A stretch of 64,000 nt of DNA from the NCBI RefSeq assembly GCF_900009265.2, contig NZ_LR735000.1:1-64000 (forward strand). The letters are read 5' to 3'. Shown here one piece after another: positions 53,848 through 63,400 of this stretch. The notes below the pieces were generated by a model. The model did no database searches and was not told where the DNA came from. It was given only the letters and a program-made list of their open reading frames with translations. Position 1 is the stretch's first letter, and every line of letters begins with the position of its first letter. This DNA is from Planktothrix paucivesiculata PCC 9631. Lineage in GTDB: Bacteria > Cyanobacteriota > Cyanobacteriia > Cyanobacteriales > Microcoleaceae. A program made the translations under genes and the position numbers.

Positions 53848-55035
53848 CTACAACCCCAACAAAATTTCTGCCAAATATTCATATTGAGATAAATGATTAT
53901 AAATTTGAGCCGAAATTCTCATTAAGGACATAGTTTGATCTTCCCAAGGCATAATTGGCACTTCAATTTGATAGTCTTCCCAAAGTTTTTGATTCAAATC
54001 GGAATAATTTTGCCATCTTTCCCCTAAAGGTAAAACCGCCATTGAACCGATCATATCATCAGGACAGGGTGAAATTATTCCTATTTTTTCTGATAATAAT
54101 TTTCGGGCATTTACCACTAAATTATGATTGGTTTTAATTAATTCTGACCAACCTCCGGGTAACAAAGAACCCATAAATTTAATTGCTTCAGGAATACATA
54201 AATAAGCACTAGGATCGGGGGTTCCTGTCCAGTCAAATTCCAATAAAAATCGAGAGCGATCGCTGCGGGTAGAATTAGCTCCATGACTAATAGTTACCGG
54301 ACGAATTAATGATTGTTTATCCTGTTGTACCGATAAAAACGCGGCTCCCTTGGGTGCAGATAACCATTTATGACAATTTCCCGTATAGTAAGTTGCCCCA
54401 ATTGCTTGTAAATTTAGCTCTAACATTCCGGGTGCGTGGGCACCATCAACTAAAGTATCTATTCCTAAATTATTTAATTTTTTAATAATCTCTTGAATCG
54501 GGAAAATTAACCCGGTTTGGCTGGTAATATGATCGATTAAAACTAATTTTGTTCTAGGAGAAACCTTTGCCATCACCGCATCAATAATTTGTTCCGATGA
54601 ATGGATAGGAAAAGGAATATCTGCTATAATAATTTTAGCTCCGGTGCGACTGGCAACAAAATCTAATACATTTCGACAGGCATTATATTCATGATTGGTT
54701 GTTAGTAATTCATCTTGTTCTGAGAAAACCAGCGATCGCAAAACCGTATTTACCCCCGTTGTCGCATTGGGAACAAATACTAATTCCTCTGGATTTGCAC
54801 CCACAAAATTAGCTAATTCAACTCTAGCCTGATCGAGTAAAATTTCATATTCTCGGGCATAAAAATGACAAGGTTGTTGTTCAAGTTGTTGGCGAAATTG
54901 AGATTGAGCATCTAACACCGGAATCGGACAAGCACCAAAAGCACCATGATTTAGAAAAGTTACCTTTGGATCAAATAACCAATATTGAGAAAAGGGAGAA
55001 TATTCAGGTTTAGTGTTTAAAATAGCGTCTTTCAT
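53848..55035 (-). CDS. Class V aminotransferase (isopenicillin-N-epimerase-like)
   Basis: 395 aa PLP enzyme of the NifS/CsdA fold. The PLP lysine is in YYTGNCHKWLSAPKG (about Lys230); the PLP-binding Asp/His are in VLIDHITSQTGLIFPI and DTLVDGAHAPG. The opening FLNHGAFGACP is typical of isopenicillin-N-epimerase-like members rather than cysteine desulfurases, and the active-site Cys loop of NifS/SufS is not seen. Substrate unknown. Its start is followed upstream by a MITE (55055-55153). Confidence 0.85.
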   Translation of the reverse strand: MKDAILNTKPEYSPFSQYWLFDPKVTFLNHGAFGACPIPVLDAQSQFRQQLEQQPCHFYAREYEILLDQARVELANFVGANPEELVFVPNATTGVNTVLRSLVFSEQDELLTTNHEYNACRNVLDFVASRTGAKIIIADIPFPIHSSEQIIDAVMAKVSPRTKLVLIDHITSQTGLIFPIQEIIKKLNNLGIDTLVDGAHAPGMLELNLQAIGATYYTGNCHKWLSAPKGAAFLSVQQDKQSLIRPVTISHGANSTRSDRSRFLLEFDWTGTPDPSAYLCIPEAIKFMGSLLPGGWSELIKTNHNLVVNARKLLSEKIGIISPCPDDMIGSMAVLPLGERWQNYSDLNQKLWEDYQIEVPIMPWEDQTMSLMRISAQIYNHLSQYEYLAEILLGL

Positions 55036-55054
55036 GTTTAATTAAATTAACAAC

Positions 55055-55153
55055 TATAGCAATCCTATTTGAGTAATATTTTTTGAAATTTAATCCTTGT
55101 GGTAGGGGTAATTCATGAATTGCCCCTACCATAACCTATTTAGGATTGCTATA
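55055..55153. mobile_element. 99-bp MITE-like element with a GTAGGGG..CCCCTAC palindrome core
   Basis: Ends TATAGCAATCCTA (55055-55067) and the exact complement (55141-55153). The core 55101-55130 is a near-perfect 30-base palindrome (28 of 30). Same layout as 15297-15390 but with different terminal repeats. Its right part overlaps the extended reading frame of the downstream gene. Confidence 0.85.
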
Positions 55154-55255
55154 TTTGATCCTAAACCAATTCTGAACTTAAAAAAATCCTATTTTTTTGA
55201 CAAAATCTTTCCCAAGTCCAGTACATTAGAAATACCGTATCGATCCCAAAGGTTT

Positions 55256-56377
55256 ATGATCCTAGCCAGCTTTTTTGGGTTCTGGCGACATCTAAAATCG
55301 GTGAAGTGGCGACCTTGTGCTATTCATACCCATTTAGTTAAACTGATTCAGCGCGGTGCTGATCTCGTCGCGGAGCAATTAATTGTCCTGTTTCCCATCC
55401 TCATGAAACAGATTAAAAGAACTCAGCGACGGATGATTCGTTTCTGCCGTTTTTTTCTATATTTGAATCCCACAACCTTTAAAAAACTGATTCAGGCTAC
55501 CCTAGAACAGCGTCTACCCGGTTTTGCGGCGGAAATGGCTTATCATGCTACCTTAGCATTATTTCCGGCGGTATTAGCCCTATTAATTGCCTTAAGTTCC
55601 TTTGAATTATTGCAAACGGAAGTCTACCGAATGGCAACTTTACTGAGTCAAATTGTCCCAGAAGATGTCCAGAATTTAATCGGAAATGGAATTGATCATT
55701 TATCTCTAACGCCGAGTTCGGGTTTACTTTCGGTGAGTTTTATAGCTTCTTTGTGGGTCTTTTCCGGTGTAATTGGTGCGGCGATGACCGCCTTAAATCA
55801 TATTCATGGAGTGGAAAAAACTCATCTTAGACCCTTTTGGAAAAACAAATTAATTGCCCTATCCCTAGCTTTAGGAACCCTATTATTATTAATAATAGCT
55901 TCCGCATTGGTATTAGTAAGTGATATGATTGTTGAAGGAATTGCTCGTCAAAGTTGTATGATTGAAACCATCGGAAATTGTGCCTTAGAGGATTTAGCTA
56001 TTTGCATGATTCAACCGCCAGTACAAAATTGTTTATTAGAATCAAGCCTATTAGAAACCTGGCAAAAACTACGCTGGCCAATTACTTTGGGAATTGTTTC
56101 TACTAACTATGCTTTTATTTATCGTTACGCGCCAAATTACCGAAAACACGGAACTCCTCTGATGCCGGGAGCAATTTTAGCCTCTGTATTTTGGGCTTTA
56201 GTATCTAATTTATTTCGTTTATATGTTTATTATTTTGGCAAATTTAATATTACCTACGGTACAATTGGTGCGTTTGTAGTTTTGTTACTGTGGTTGCAAA
56301 TTAGTTCCTTAATTATGCTAGTAGGGGCTCAACTTAATGTTATTGTGGGGGATGAAATGAAATCCTCACCCCCCTAG
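55256..56377 (+). CDS. YihY/BrkB family membrane protein
   Basis: 373 aa from ATG 55256; an open frame reaches back to 55115 inside the MITE, which is not a believable start. Six membrane segments lie between about residues 90 and 370, with FAAEMAYHATLALFPAVLALL, SLWVFSGVIGAAMTALN and the C-terminal TYGTIGAFVVLLLWLQISSLIMLVGAQLNV typical of the family. A ~85-residue basic N-terminal region is longer than in E. coli YihY. The family is of uncertain function, once misassigned as RNase BN; a transport role is suspected. Confidence 0.88.
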   Translation: MILASFFGFWRHLKSVKWRPCAIHTHLVKLIQRGADLVAEQLIVLFPILMKQIKRTQRRMIRFCRFFLYLNPTTFKKLIQATLEQRLPGFAAEMAYHATLALFPAVLALLIALSSFELLQTEVYRMATLLSQIVPEDVQNLIGNGIDHLSLTPSSGLLSVSFIASLWVFSGVIGAAMTALNHIHGVEKTHLRPFWKNKLIALSLALGTLLLLIIASALVLVSDMIVEGIARQSCMIETIGNCALEDLAICMIQPPVQNCLLESSLLETWQKLRWPITLGIVSTNYAFIYRYAPNYRKHGTPLMPGAILASVFWALVSNLFRLYVYYFGKFNITYGTIGAFVVLLLWLQISSLIMLVGAQLNVIVGDEMKSSPP

Positions 56378-56401
56378 AAGTACGGTGATTACCAAACATC
56401 A

Positions 56402-57588
56402 TACGTAGGGCTTGCTGAAAAAAGGCGAAAAGCCAGAACAGAGGGGAGGTGAAGACAAGAAAAAATGAATCAGGTGCAAGGGATGGGTGTAAAATAACGC
56501 AAAAACCTTGCATGAGTCGGTGAAAATGTACCGTAAAGACGAGCAACCAAGGACACCACCCGAAGAGTTCAAACTGCCATTTGAGGGAAAACTCTCAGAA
56601 GAGAATCGGTGGGTAATCATGGCCCAATGGATACCGTGGGCAGAATTTGAAGCGGAATACGCAGAATTATTCTCATCTGTTATGGGAGCACCAGCCAAAA
56701 CATTTAGAATGGCATTGGGAGCCTTAATCATTAAAGAAAAATTAGGGATAAGTGATAGAGAGACAGTAGAACAAATCAAAGAAAATCCCTACTTGCAGTA
56801 TTTTATTGGGTTGTCCGATGCAATATATTAAACGAAACTTAGGACATATAGACCAAATAATCGCCAATAGAGGGAGGCTGGATGAATTGAATGACAGACA
56901 ATATAAGAGTTTATTAGTGGTATCAGAAGTTTATCGTCAACAGCAATGGATGTATGATCATAACAAACAAAGTATTTCCGACAGAATCGTAAGTTTAAGC
57001 CAACCCCATATTCGTCCAATTGTCCGAGGAAAAGCCGGAACGTCAGTAGAATTTGGAGCCAAATTGTCTGCTAGTTGTCTGGATGAATATGTATTTCTTG
57101 ACCGGATTAGTTGGGATAATTTTAACGAATCATGTGATTTAAAAGCACAAATAGAGGCTTTTAAAGAATATACGGGACATTATCCTGAGTCAGTCCATGT
57201 AGATAAAATTTACCGAACTAGAGACAACCGAGCTTGGTGTAAAGAAAAGGGGATTAGAATGAGTGGCCCCCCGTTAGGTAGACCTCCAGTAAATATTAGT
57301 AAAGCTACTAAGAAGCAGGCGTCAGAAGATGAAAAGATTCGGAATTCTATTGAAGGCAAATTTGGCCAAGGAAAAAGAAGATTTAGCCTGAATCGGATTA
57401 TGAATAAACTAGCTCATACTTCCGAAACGGCAATTGCTATTACTTTTTTAGTCATGAATCTCTCTGTGATTCTTAGACAGATTTTGGGGTCAATTTTTTT
57501 ATTCCATTACTTTTTTCAAGTCATTGATTATGACAAGTTATCTCTTAACTCATTACCTCGAAAAAAACTTATCTGACCTTCTGACTTC
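56402..57588 (+). mobile_element. Decayed IS5-type element, right end missing
   Basis: Begins near GTAGGGCTTGCTGAAAAA (about 56405-56422), an IS5-like left end. It holds a transposase with an internal deletion. The matching right end is not found before the next element starts at 57589, so it appears truncated there. Confidence 0.7.
56526..57576 (+). pseudogene. IS5-type transposase with internal deletion
   Basis: Two overlapping frames. The first (56526-56831) has the N-terminal domain ending NPYLQYFIGLSDA; the second (from about 56821) resumes at MQYIKRNLGHIDQIIANRG. In intact relatives roughly 110-130 residues, including the first catalytic Asp, lie between GLS and QYIKRN, so about 350 bases have been lost together with the frame. 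The rest keeps the second acidic residue in VHVDKIYRTRDN and the Glu in IEGKFGQGKRRF. The protein cannot be active. Confidence 0.85.
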
Positions 57589-58602
57589 ATTAGACATCTC
57601 CGAAATAAAAATGGGGAGGGATACTTGATGGTAAAATTAGATTTTACCCCAAGGAGAGATGACTAAATTAAGAGGCTATCTGGACAAGAATCCCCAGCAA
57701 ACAAAAAGGCTATTGTCGATGAACAAATCTTACTAACTCTAATTTATCTGCATCAGATGCCCACATTTCAAATGTTAGGGTTACAGTTTGAAGTGAGTGA
57801 ATCAACAGCGAATGATATTTTCCATAACTGGATAAAAATCTTCAGAGAATTACTGCCAGCCAGTTTAGTTGAGCAAGTAAAAAAAAACGAGAGTGATTGG
57901 GAGTGGGTAGAAGAAATTCTGCTGGAATTTGAGTTAATAGTAGATAGCTATGAACAGCCCATGCAAAGACCAATAGACAACGAAGAGCAGAAAAAATATT
58001 ACTCAGGAAAGAAAAAAACACATACGTTTAAAAATCAAGTCATTGTCATGCCGAGCGGGAAAGAAATAGTGGATGTAGCTGTGGGTTATACCGGAGCAAC
58101 AAGCGATCTGAAATTGTGGAGAGAAAGAAGGGAGGAATTGGGGAATCATCAAAAATACAGGGGGGATAAAGCTTATGTAGGGGAAACAGCAATTAATACA
58201 CCACATAAGAAACCGAGGAATCAAGAAATATCCCTTGAACATCGAGAAGAAAATCGGTTAAAAGCCAAACAAAGGATTGTAGTCGAACATTTAATAAGAC
58301 TGATAAAAATTTATCGAGTTGCTTCCGAAAGATTTCGGTTAAAGAGCCAAAATTATGAAGCAGTAATCTTGACAGTATGTGGACTAATAAGATGGCGAAT
58401 AGGAGCGATTGTATTATCATCTAAGAATTGCCCAGAATACTTTTGAAAAATGATTGAATATCAGAAATAAAATTCATTAATTATTATTAATGTAACTGAA
58501 AAAGCCTATGAATCCGTTACTTTAGGAGAACCCGGCACAGGAGTGCTAGAGGCTCAAAAAGTAGCGATAGAGGGCGTTTGAGGATTTTCGGAGATGTCTA
58601 AT
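57589..58602 (+). mobile_element. Second IS5-type element (DDE_Tnp_4), 1014 bp
   Basis: Terminal inverted repeats ATTAGACATCTCCGAAA (57589-57605) and the exact complement (58586-58602). It abuts the remains of the first element. About 140 bases between the transposase stop (58446) and the right end carry no transposase code but hold a short open frame (about 58480-58580). Confidence 0.85.
57659..58446 (+). pseudogene. IS5-type (DDE_Tnp_4) transposase split between two frames
   Basis: A 25-codon frame with a strong ribosome site (AAGGAGAG) starts at 57659 and stops at 57734-57736. The main frame continues to 58446 and is open from 57667 upward; the two overlap at an AAAAAGG tract (about 57702-57708) where a -1 shift would join them. 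The main part has the full DDE set: LIVDSYEQP, YRGDKAYVG and RIVVEHLIR. Relatives I know have about 50 more residues in the N-terminal region, so an internal deletion with frameshift is as likely as programmed frameshifting. Confidence 0.75.
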
Positions 58603-58682
58603 CAATTCTTTCTTGATAGTTAACTTTCATATTTATTTTATTATGATATAGTTTCCCTGTTCAATGTATTACTATCAACAAG

Positions 58683-59072
58683 ATGGCTAAACTCAATAAA
58701 TTTAAGGCTTTTTCCCTATCTACCTTAGTCTATGGGATAGCAATATTAACCTTTTTACCCATTTCCAAAGCAGAAGCCGCAACAAATTTTAACTGTCCGG
58801 GTCAATTTCCTCAAAACAGAATGCAGTTTTCTGTGAGTTATCTTGATGGTCGATTTACAACCATTACGTTAACCCCTCAAAGTGGCCCACCTCGCACCAA
58901 TCAATTAAGATATGATCGACCCAACGAGCGGGGAGAATTAGTCTATCGGGGGGGTGATATGGGAGGCGCTGATATCATCGTGATCGACTTATCAAAAGGA
59001 GCCGTACAACCTGGGACACAGGTTTCTGTTTCGCTGGATGGACAGTGGGCGAGGGGAACTTGTCGGCTCTAA
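58683..59072 (+). CDS. Small secreted protein of unknown function
   Basis: 129 aa. A typical signal peptide (basic MAKLNKFK, hydrophobic core, cleavage after AEA at about residue 33). The mature ~96 residues have two Cys, near the N-terminus (NCPGQF) and at the end (GTCRL), likely a disulfide, and a beta-rich look (VSYLDGRFTTITLTP, ADIIVIDLSKG). No family recognised. Flanked by IS remains on one side and a toxin-antitoxin pair on the other. Confidence 0.65.
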   Translation: MAKLNKFKAFSLSTLVYGIAILTFLPISKAEAATNFNCPGQFPQNRMQFSVSYLDGRFTTITLTPQSGPPRTNQLRYDRPNERGELVYRGGDMGGADIIVIDLSKGAVQPGTQVSVSLDGQWARGTCRL

Positions 59073-59103
59073 TTCAGTTAACTTTTAAAATAGGACTGAT
59101 ACG

Positions 59104-59136
59104 GAAACCGAGTTTTTGATTGATAAACGCGGTTTC
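59104..59136. repeat. GAAACCG/CGGTTTC inverted repeat
   Basis: Arms at 59104-59110 and 59130-59136 after the secreted-protein gene; same family as the menD terminator. A T-run is present inside the loop only. Confidence 0.45.
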
Positions 59137-59211
59137 TGGGAAAAATATTCTAATTCTAAAAGAATATATAATAAAGATAGATTTTAATTTAGATAAAATC
59201 AGGAGTAACAA

Positions 59212-59430
59212 ATGGAAGCAATTACGATTAAAGTTGATAATGAAGTAGCGAAGCTTTACCAGGAAGCGGATAGTAATAAACAAGAAAAAGCAATTTGGGT
59301 TTGTAGTCTGATTCTAAAAGAATTATTAAAGCCATCTGATTTTGATGAGATTGTTAAACAAGTAAGAGAAGAAGCTAAAGTTAATGGTTTAACTCCCGAA
59401 ATTTTAGCCGAGTTATTAGAAGATGAATAA
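59212..59430 (+). CDS. Antitoxin partner of the PIN toxin
   Basis: 72 aa. An N-terminal strand (MEAITIKVDNEVAKLYQEA) followed by helices and an acidic tail (ELLEDE) fits small antitoxins that pair with PIN toxins. RBS CAGGAGTAAC precedes the ATG. Its last 8 bases overlap the start of the PIN gene, the usual translational coupling. Confidence 0.75.
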   Translation: MEAITIKVDNEVAKLYQEADSNKQEKAIWVCSLILKELLKPSDFDEIVKQVREEAKVNGLTPEILAELLEDE

Positions 59431-59836
59431 ACTTAGAACTGTATTAGATACAAATATTTTTATTAGTGGTTTATTGTTATCAGCATCAAAAGCTCAACAG
59501 GTTTTTGATCAAGTTACTGAAAGCCAAATTCTCTTGATATCTGACAGCACTTTTGTCGAAATTTATCAAACTTTTATTCGTCCTAAATTTGATAAATATG
59601 TATCTTTAGAAAAAAGGTTGAATTTTATTGGAAGTTTACGGCAAAAAGCAGAAATAGTGAATGTTACTGAAACAATTACTATTTGTCGAGATGCTAAAGA
59701 CAATAAATTCTTGGAATTAGCAGTAAGTGGGAAAGCTGACTTAATTATTACAGGAGATCAAGATTTATTGGTATTAAATCCTTTCAAAAATATTGAAATT
59801 ATTACTGTTAATGAGTTTTTAATAAGGTTTAATTAA
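59423..59836 (+). CDS. PIN-domain toxin ribonuclease
   Basis: 137 aa. The PIN acidic residues are in place: Asp9 in VLDTNIFIS, Glu46 in FVEIYQ, Asp93 in DAKDNKFLELA and Asp112 in ITGDQDLL. These PIN proteins (COG1569 type) cleave RNA when released from the antitoxin. Overlap with the 59212 gene and matching length support a complete, functional type II system. Confidence 0.9.
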   Translation: MNKLRTVLDTNIFISGLLLSASKAQQVFDQVTESQILLISDSTFVEIYQTFIRPKFDKYVSLEKRLNFIGSLRQKAEIVNVTETITICRDAKDNKFLELAVSGKADLIITGDQDLLVLNPFKNIEIITVNEFLIRFN

Positions 59837-59924
59837 TGATCTTAGTAGCTCTCGGGTCACTTACCCTAAAATCATAACACTTATAAATCTATTTGTCAAG
59901 CAAAATATTTTAATTTTATTCAAT

Positions 59925-60431
59925 ATGATTTGTCATTTTATGGTTGGTATTCCGGGTTCGGGAAAGTCAACGGTTGCTCAACAGCTTGCGGATCTCACCC
60001 AGGGTTTAATTATTTCTACAGATCGAATTCGAGAGCAACTTTATGGGGATGAAATTATTCAGGGAAATTGGTTAGAAATTGAACAAAAAGTGTTGCAAGA
60101 AATGGAACAGGCGATCGCATCTTCTCAACCGATTATTTATGATGCGACCAATGCTTATCGACCTTGGCGACTCGATATATTAGAAAAAACTGCTCTAATT
60201 TATCCTGAAATCCCTCGATCTTGGATAGCTTGGGTGTTAGAAACTCCCATAGAAATTTGCAAACTGCGAAATCAAAATCGCCAACGTCAAGTTCCTGAAT
60301 CTGTGATTGAACAAATGGAAAAAGCGATCGCCAATTTTCCTCCCACTCCCTCGGAAGGATTTATCAAAGTTTATCGTTTGAAACCAGATAATTTAGACTT
60401 AAAAACTCTAGTTAACAATCTAATAATTTAA
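59925..60431 (+). CDS. P-loop nucleotide kinase-like protein
   Basis: 168 aa. Walker A GIPGSGKS (8-15), then STDRIREQLYGDE and YDATNAYRPWR, the pattern of small AAA-type kinases related to polynucleotide and zeta-toxin-like kinases. The substrate may be a nucleic-acid end or a small molecule. It is convergent with the tamB-like gene; the two stop codons overlap at 60428-60431 with no terminator between them. Confidence 0.8.
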   Translation: MICHFMVGIPGSGKSTVAQQLADLTQGLIISTDRIREQLYGDEIIQGNWLEIEQKVLQEMEQAIASSQPIIYDATNAYRPWRLDILEKTALIYPEIPRSWIAWVLETPIEICKLRNQNRQRQVPESVIEQMEKAIANFPPTPSEGFIKVYRLKPDNLDLKTLVNNLII

Positions 60432-63400
60432 AACCTCGTTTCATACTCAAATCGAATTTCACTCTCATTCCTAAAATTCGTAACTCCCCGCAACAATATA
60501 TTATCATTAAGACGATAATTAATATTAAATTGAAACGGTTGATCCGCAGCTAAGACCCGACTTAAAGAAACATAAGCATTATCAGTCACATCTAAACCCA
60601 CTTCAATTCCCACTCCTAAAGCGGAAGCTGTGCCCTTGGAACCGCGTTCGGCTACTCGTGAGGGATAAATCCTAAATTCCGTTAATCCCGTGGCGTTAAT
60701 CACATTCTGTTGGAGTTTACCAAATAATCCGGTACTGGCAATATTTGCTAATACTAATGTACTATCATCTTGGATGCCTTGAATTACACTTCCCCCCAAT
60801 AAAGCGACTAATTCATTTTGAGAACGGGACGGAGAACTTTGTAACTTAATAATATCATTAATTTCTGAAGCCGAGCCGCGAACAATAGCAGTAATACGAA
60901 TAGTTCTAACGGTTCCCAACCGAGAGGGACTCAAGGCTTCGGTTTGTTCCGCCGGAAAAGCTGAAGGGGGAGAAACAAACCTTAAAGTTTCAGGAACACG
61001 GGTAACTAAACGCACATCTAAAATCGGATCTAATCCCTGGGAAGGGACAAATATTGCCCGTTGGGGATAGCCTCTATCTAACCTTAATTGACTGGTATAA
61101 AGATTCACCTGTCCCCCAGTTAAGTCAATAGTTCCTTGAGGACGAATATTATCAAGACTGGCTAAACTTCCATTTAATTCAATCGTTCCTTGGGCATTAA
61201 AATTAATTAAAGGTGCATTTAAAATTGGAGGAGTCATAACTTGAATATTATCACCTAATGTTAATTTTAATCCATTTAAACTAACATCGACAGGAGGTGG
61301 AGTTGTACTAATTGTATCTGTGGGTAAGGTAGCAGTTTGTTCCGAAGGTAAAGTCACTTTTCCTTGACTTAAGATGACTTCTCCTCCTAATTTTGGTTTT
61401 AAGACTGTGCCTTTAATAATAATAGCACCGTCGGCATTTCCTTTATAGAGTTCTGGTAAATTAAGCGTTAATTGTTCTAGGTCTAATTGTAGAGGAGTTG
61501 ACCGATCCGGGTCATTTTCCTCTAAGAGATAAGACACGGGTAAAACCCCATTTAATCGGATATGTCCGGTTCCTTTATCTCCTTGTAAATCCCCTTCAAT
61601 ATCTTTTACTTGAATGCGATCGCCAATAAATACAGCAGTTCCACTTAATCCGACAATTGATTGTTCTAAACTGCGGGCGGTTAAAACTGCATCTTGAATT
61701 TTAAATAATCCTTCTGGTTTCAGATCTAGTTTAATTCCTCCGGTTTCCGGTTGTTGTAAACTCCCACTAATTCTTAATTGAACTAATCCTTTTCCTTCCT
61801 GCCAATTTAACTCAGGATTGAGCAAATTGATCACAGCTAATCCTTGATCTTTAATATCAACTCGGACATCTACTACATCACTTTCTGAAGAAACTTTAGC
61901 AAAGGGTAATTTAAAGGGTAAAGTTCCCCTAAAACTAATCGGATCGGTTTCGGTAACTAACAAACTCCCACCAAATCTTAGTCGAGCATTATTATAACTA
62001 AAACTGCTTTGAGCTTCTTGAATCGGTTCATCATTAACCGTTGCTTCTAATAAGGTTAATTCCCCCGATGATTGGGGATTCTCTAAAGTTCCAGCAATAC
62101 TCGCCCGAACATTCAATTGTCCGGTTAAATCCACATTTGGCAAATCAACAATTTTCTCAATTTCTTCTAAGCGGATATTTTTTCCCCGAAACTGACCTGA
62201 TGTTTGTTGATTGGCTAAATTCAACTGTCCGCGAAAATCATATAATGCCGATCCTGCACGCAATTGGATGGGTTCAACTCGCACCACATTATCGGCAAAA
62301 TTTGCTTCTAATAGGAACTGATCGGCGGTATATCTGCCATAATTCCAGTCTTGACCTTTGATGGTTGCTGTTGCATTAATTCCCGATGGAATTGAACCTT
62401 GAAAGGCAATTTCCCCGGTAAATTTTCCATCTAAATCCTGTAAAGGAGGTAGGGGTTGATCGGCAATTTCTGCTAGGGATTGTTGTAAAATTTGTCTAAT
62501 TTCTTCTAGGCGTTGTAATTGTTCAAATAACGTAGCAGTAGGGGGTAAACCGACGGGAACAGGCTTGACATCGGCCGCTATTCCATAGTTTGGGGGAGTT
62601 AATCCCCGACCAAAATCCGCTAAATTAAAGATTTTTAAGGCAGTTAAAACGTCCTGTAAACTCCCTTGAGGAATTTTAATTGTACCTTCAAATTGATTGG
62701 ATACAGTAGATAAATTGGTGGTTTGAGGTGTAGAAAGACTCGCTAAAATCTCAGAAACATTGGCTTGACCATTAATTAAAATCTGAGTCATTCCTTTACT
62801 CAATTCAGCATCAATTAACTTAGCAATCCCATTTTGATAACTAAAATTTCCCAAAAATAAATCGGTTTCAATATGACCTAAAATTAGGTTCTGGATCGCA
62901 ATATTTCCGATTACCCCTATTTTATTAATATCAAAACTGGCTAAATTAGAGACGGTTAATTTTCCCGATGCTATACCTTTTAATTGTCCAATATTTAGTT
63001 CAGCTAAGGGAGATAAACTTAATGTTTGTAGAGGAAAGTCGTCTAAATTAATCTCTAAATTATTCCCTTGAGAGTTTCCGACTAATTGACTATCATTCCG
63101 TTTTACTAAAAAGGAAGTCGGTAAATACTGATTATCCAAAGCTAATTCTATTTTATCCCTTTCTCCCGCTAAGGCAATATTAACTTGTTGATTCGGAATA
63201 ATATTAACAGTTCCTGCTAGAATGGGTTCAAAGGTGACATCTCGGACAGCAAAGTTATTTAATCTTAAATTTCCGTTTAGGTTTAAAGCCGAAGGAGTTC
63301 CTGTTAATTTACCATTAAAATCAACAATTCCCGCCACTAAAGCACTTTCTCCCGTGGTAATTTCTAAGGGTAAAGCCGTTAATAAATTTTGAACTAGGGG

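Noticed and set aside
55115-55255. N-terminal extension of the YihY protein
   Set aside because: The extended frame starts inside a MITE and has no family similarity or ribosome site.
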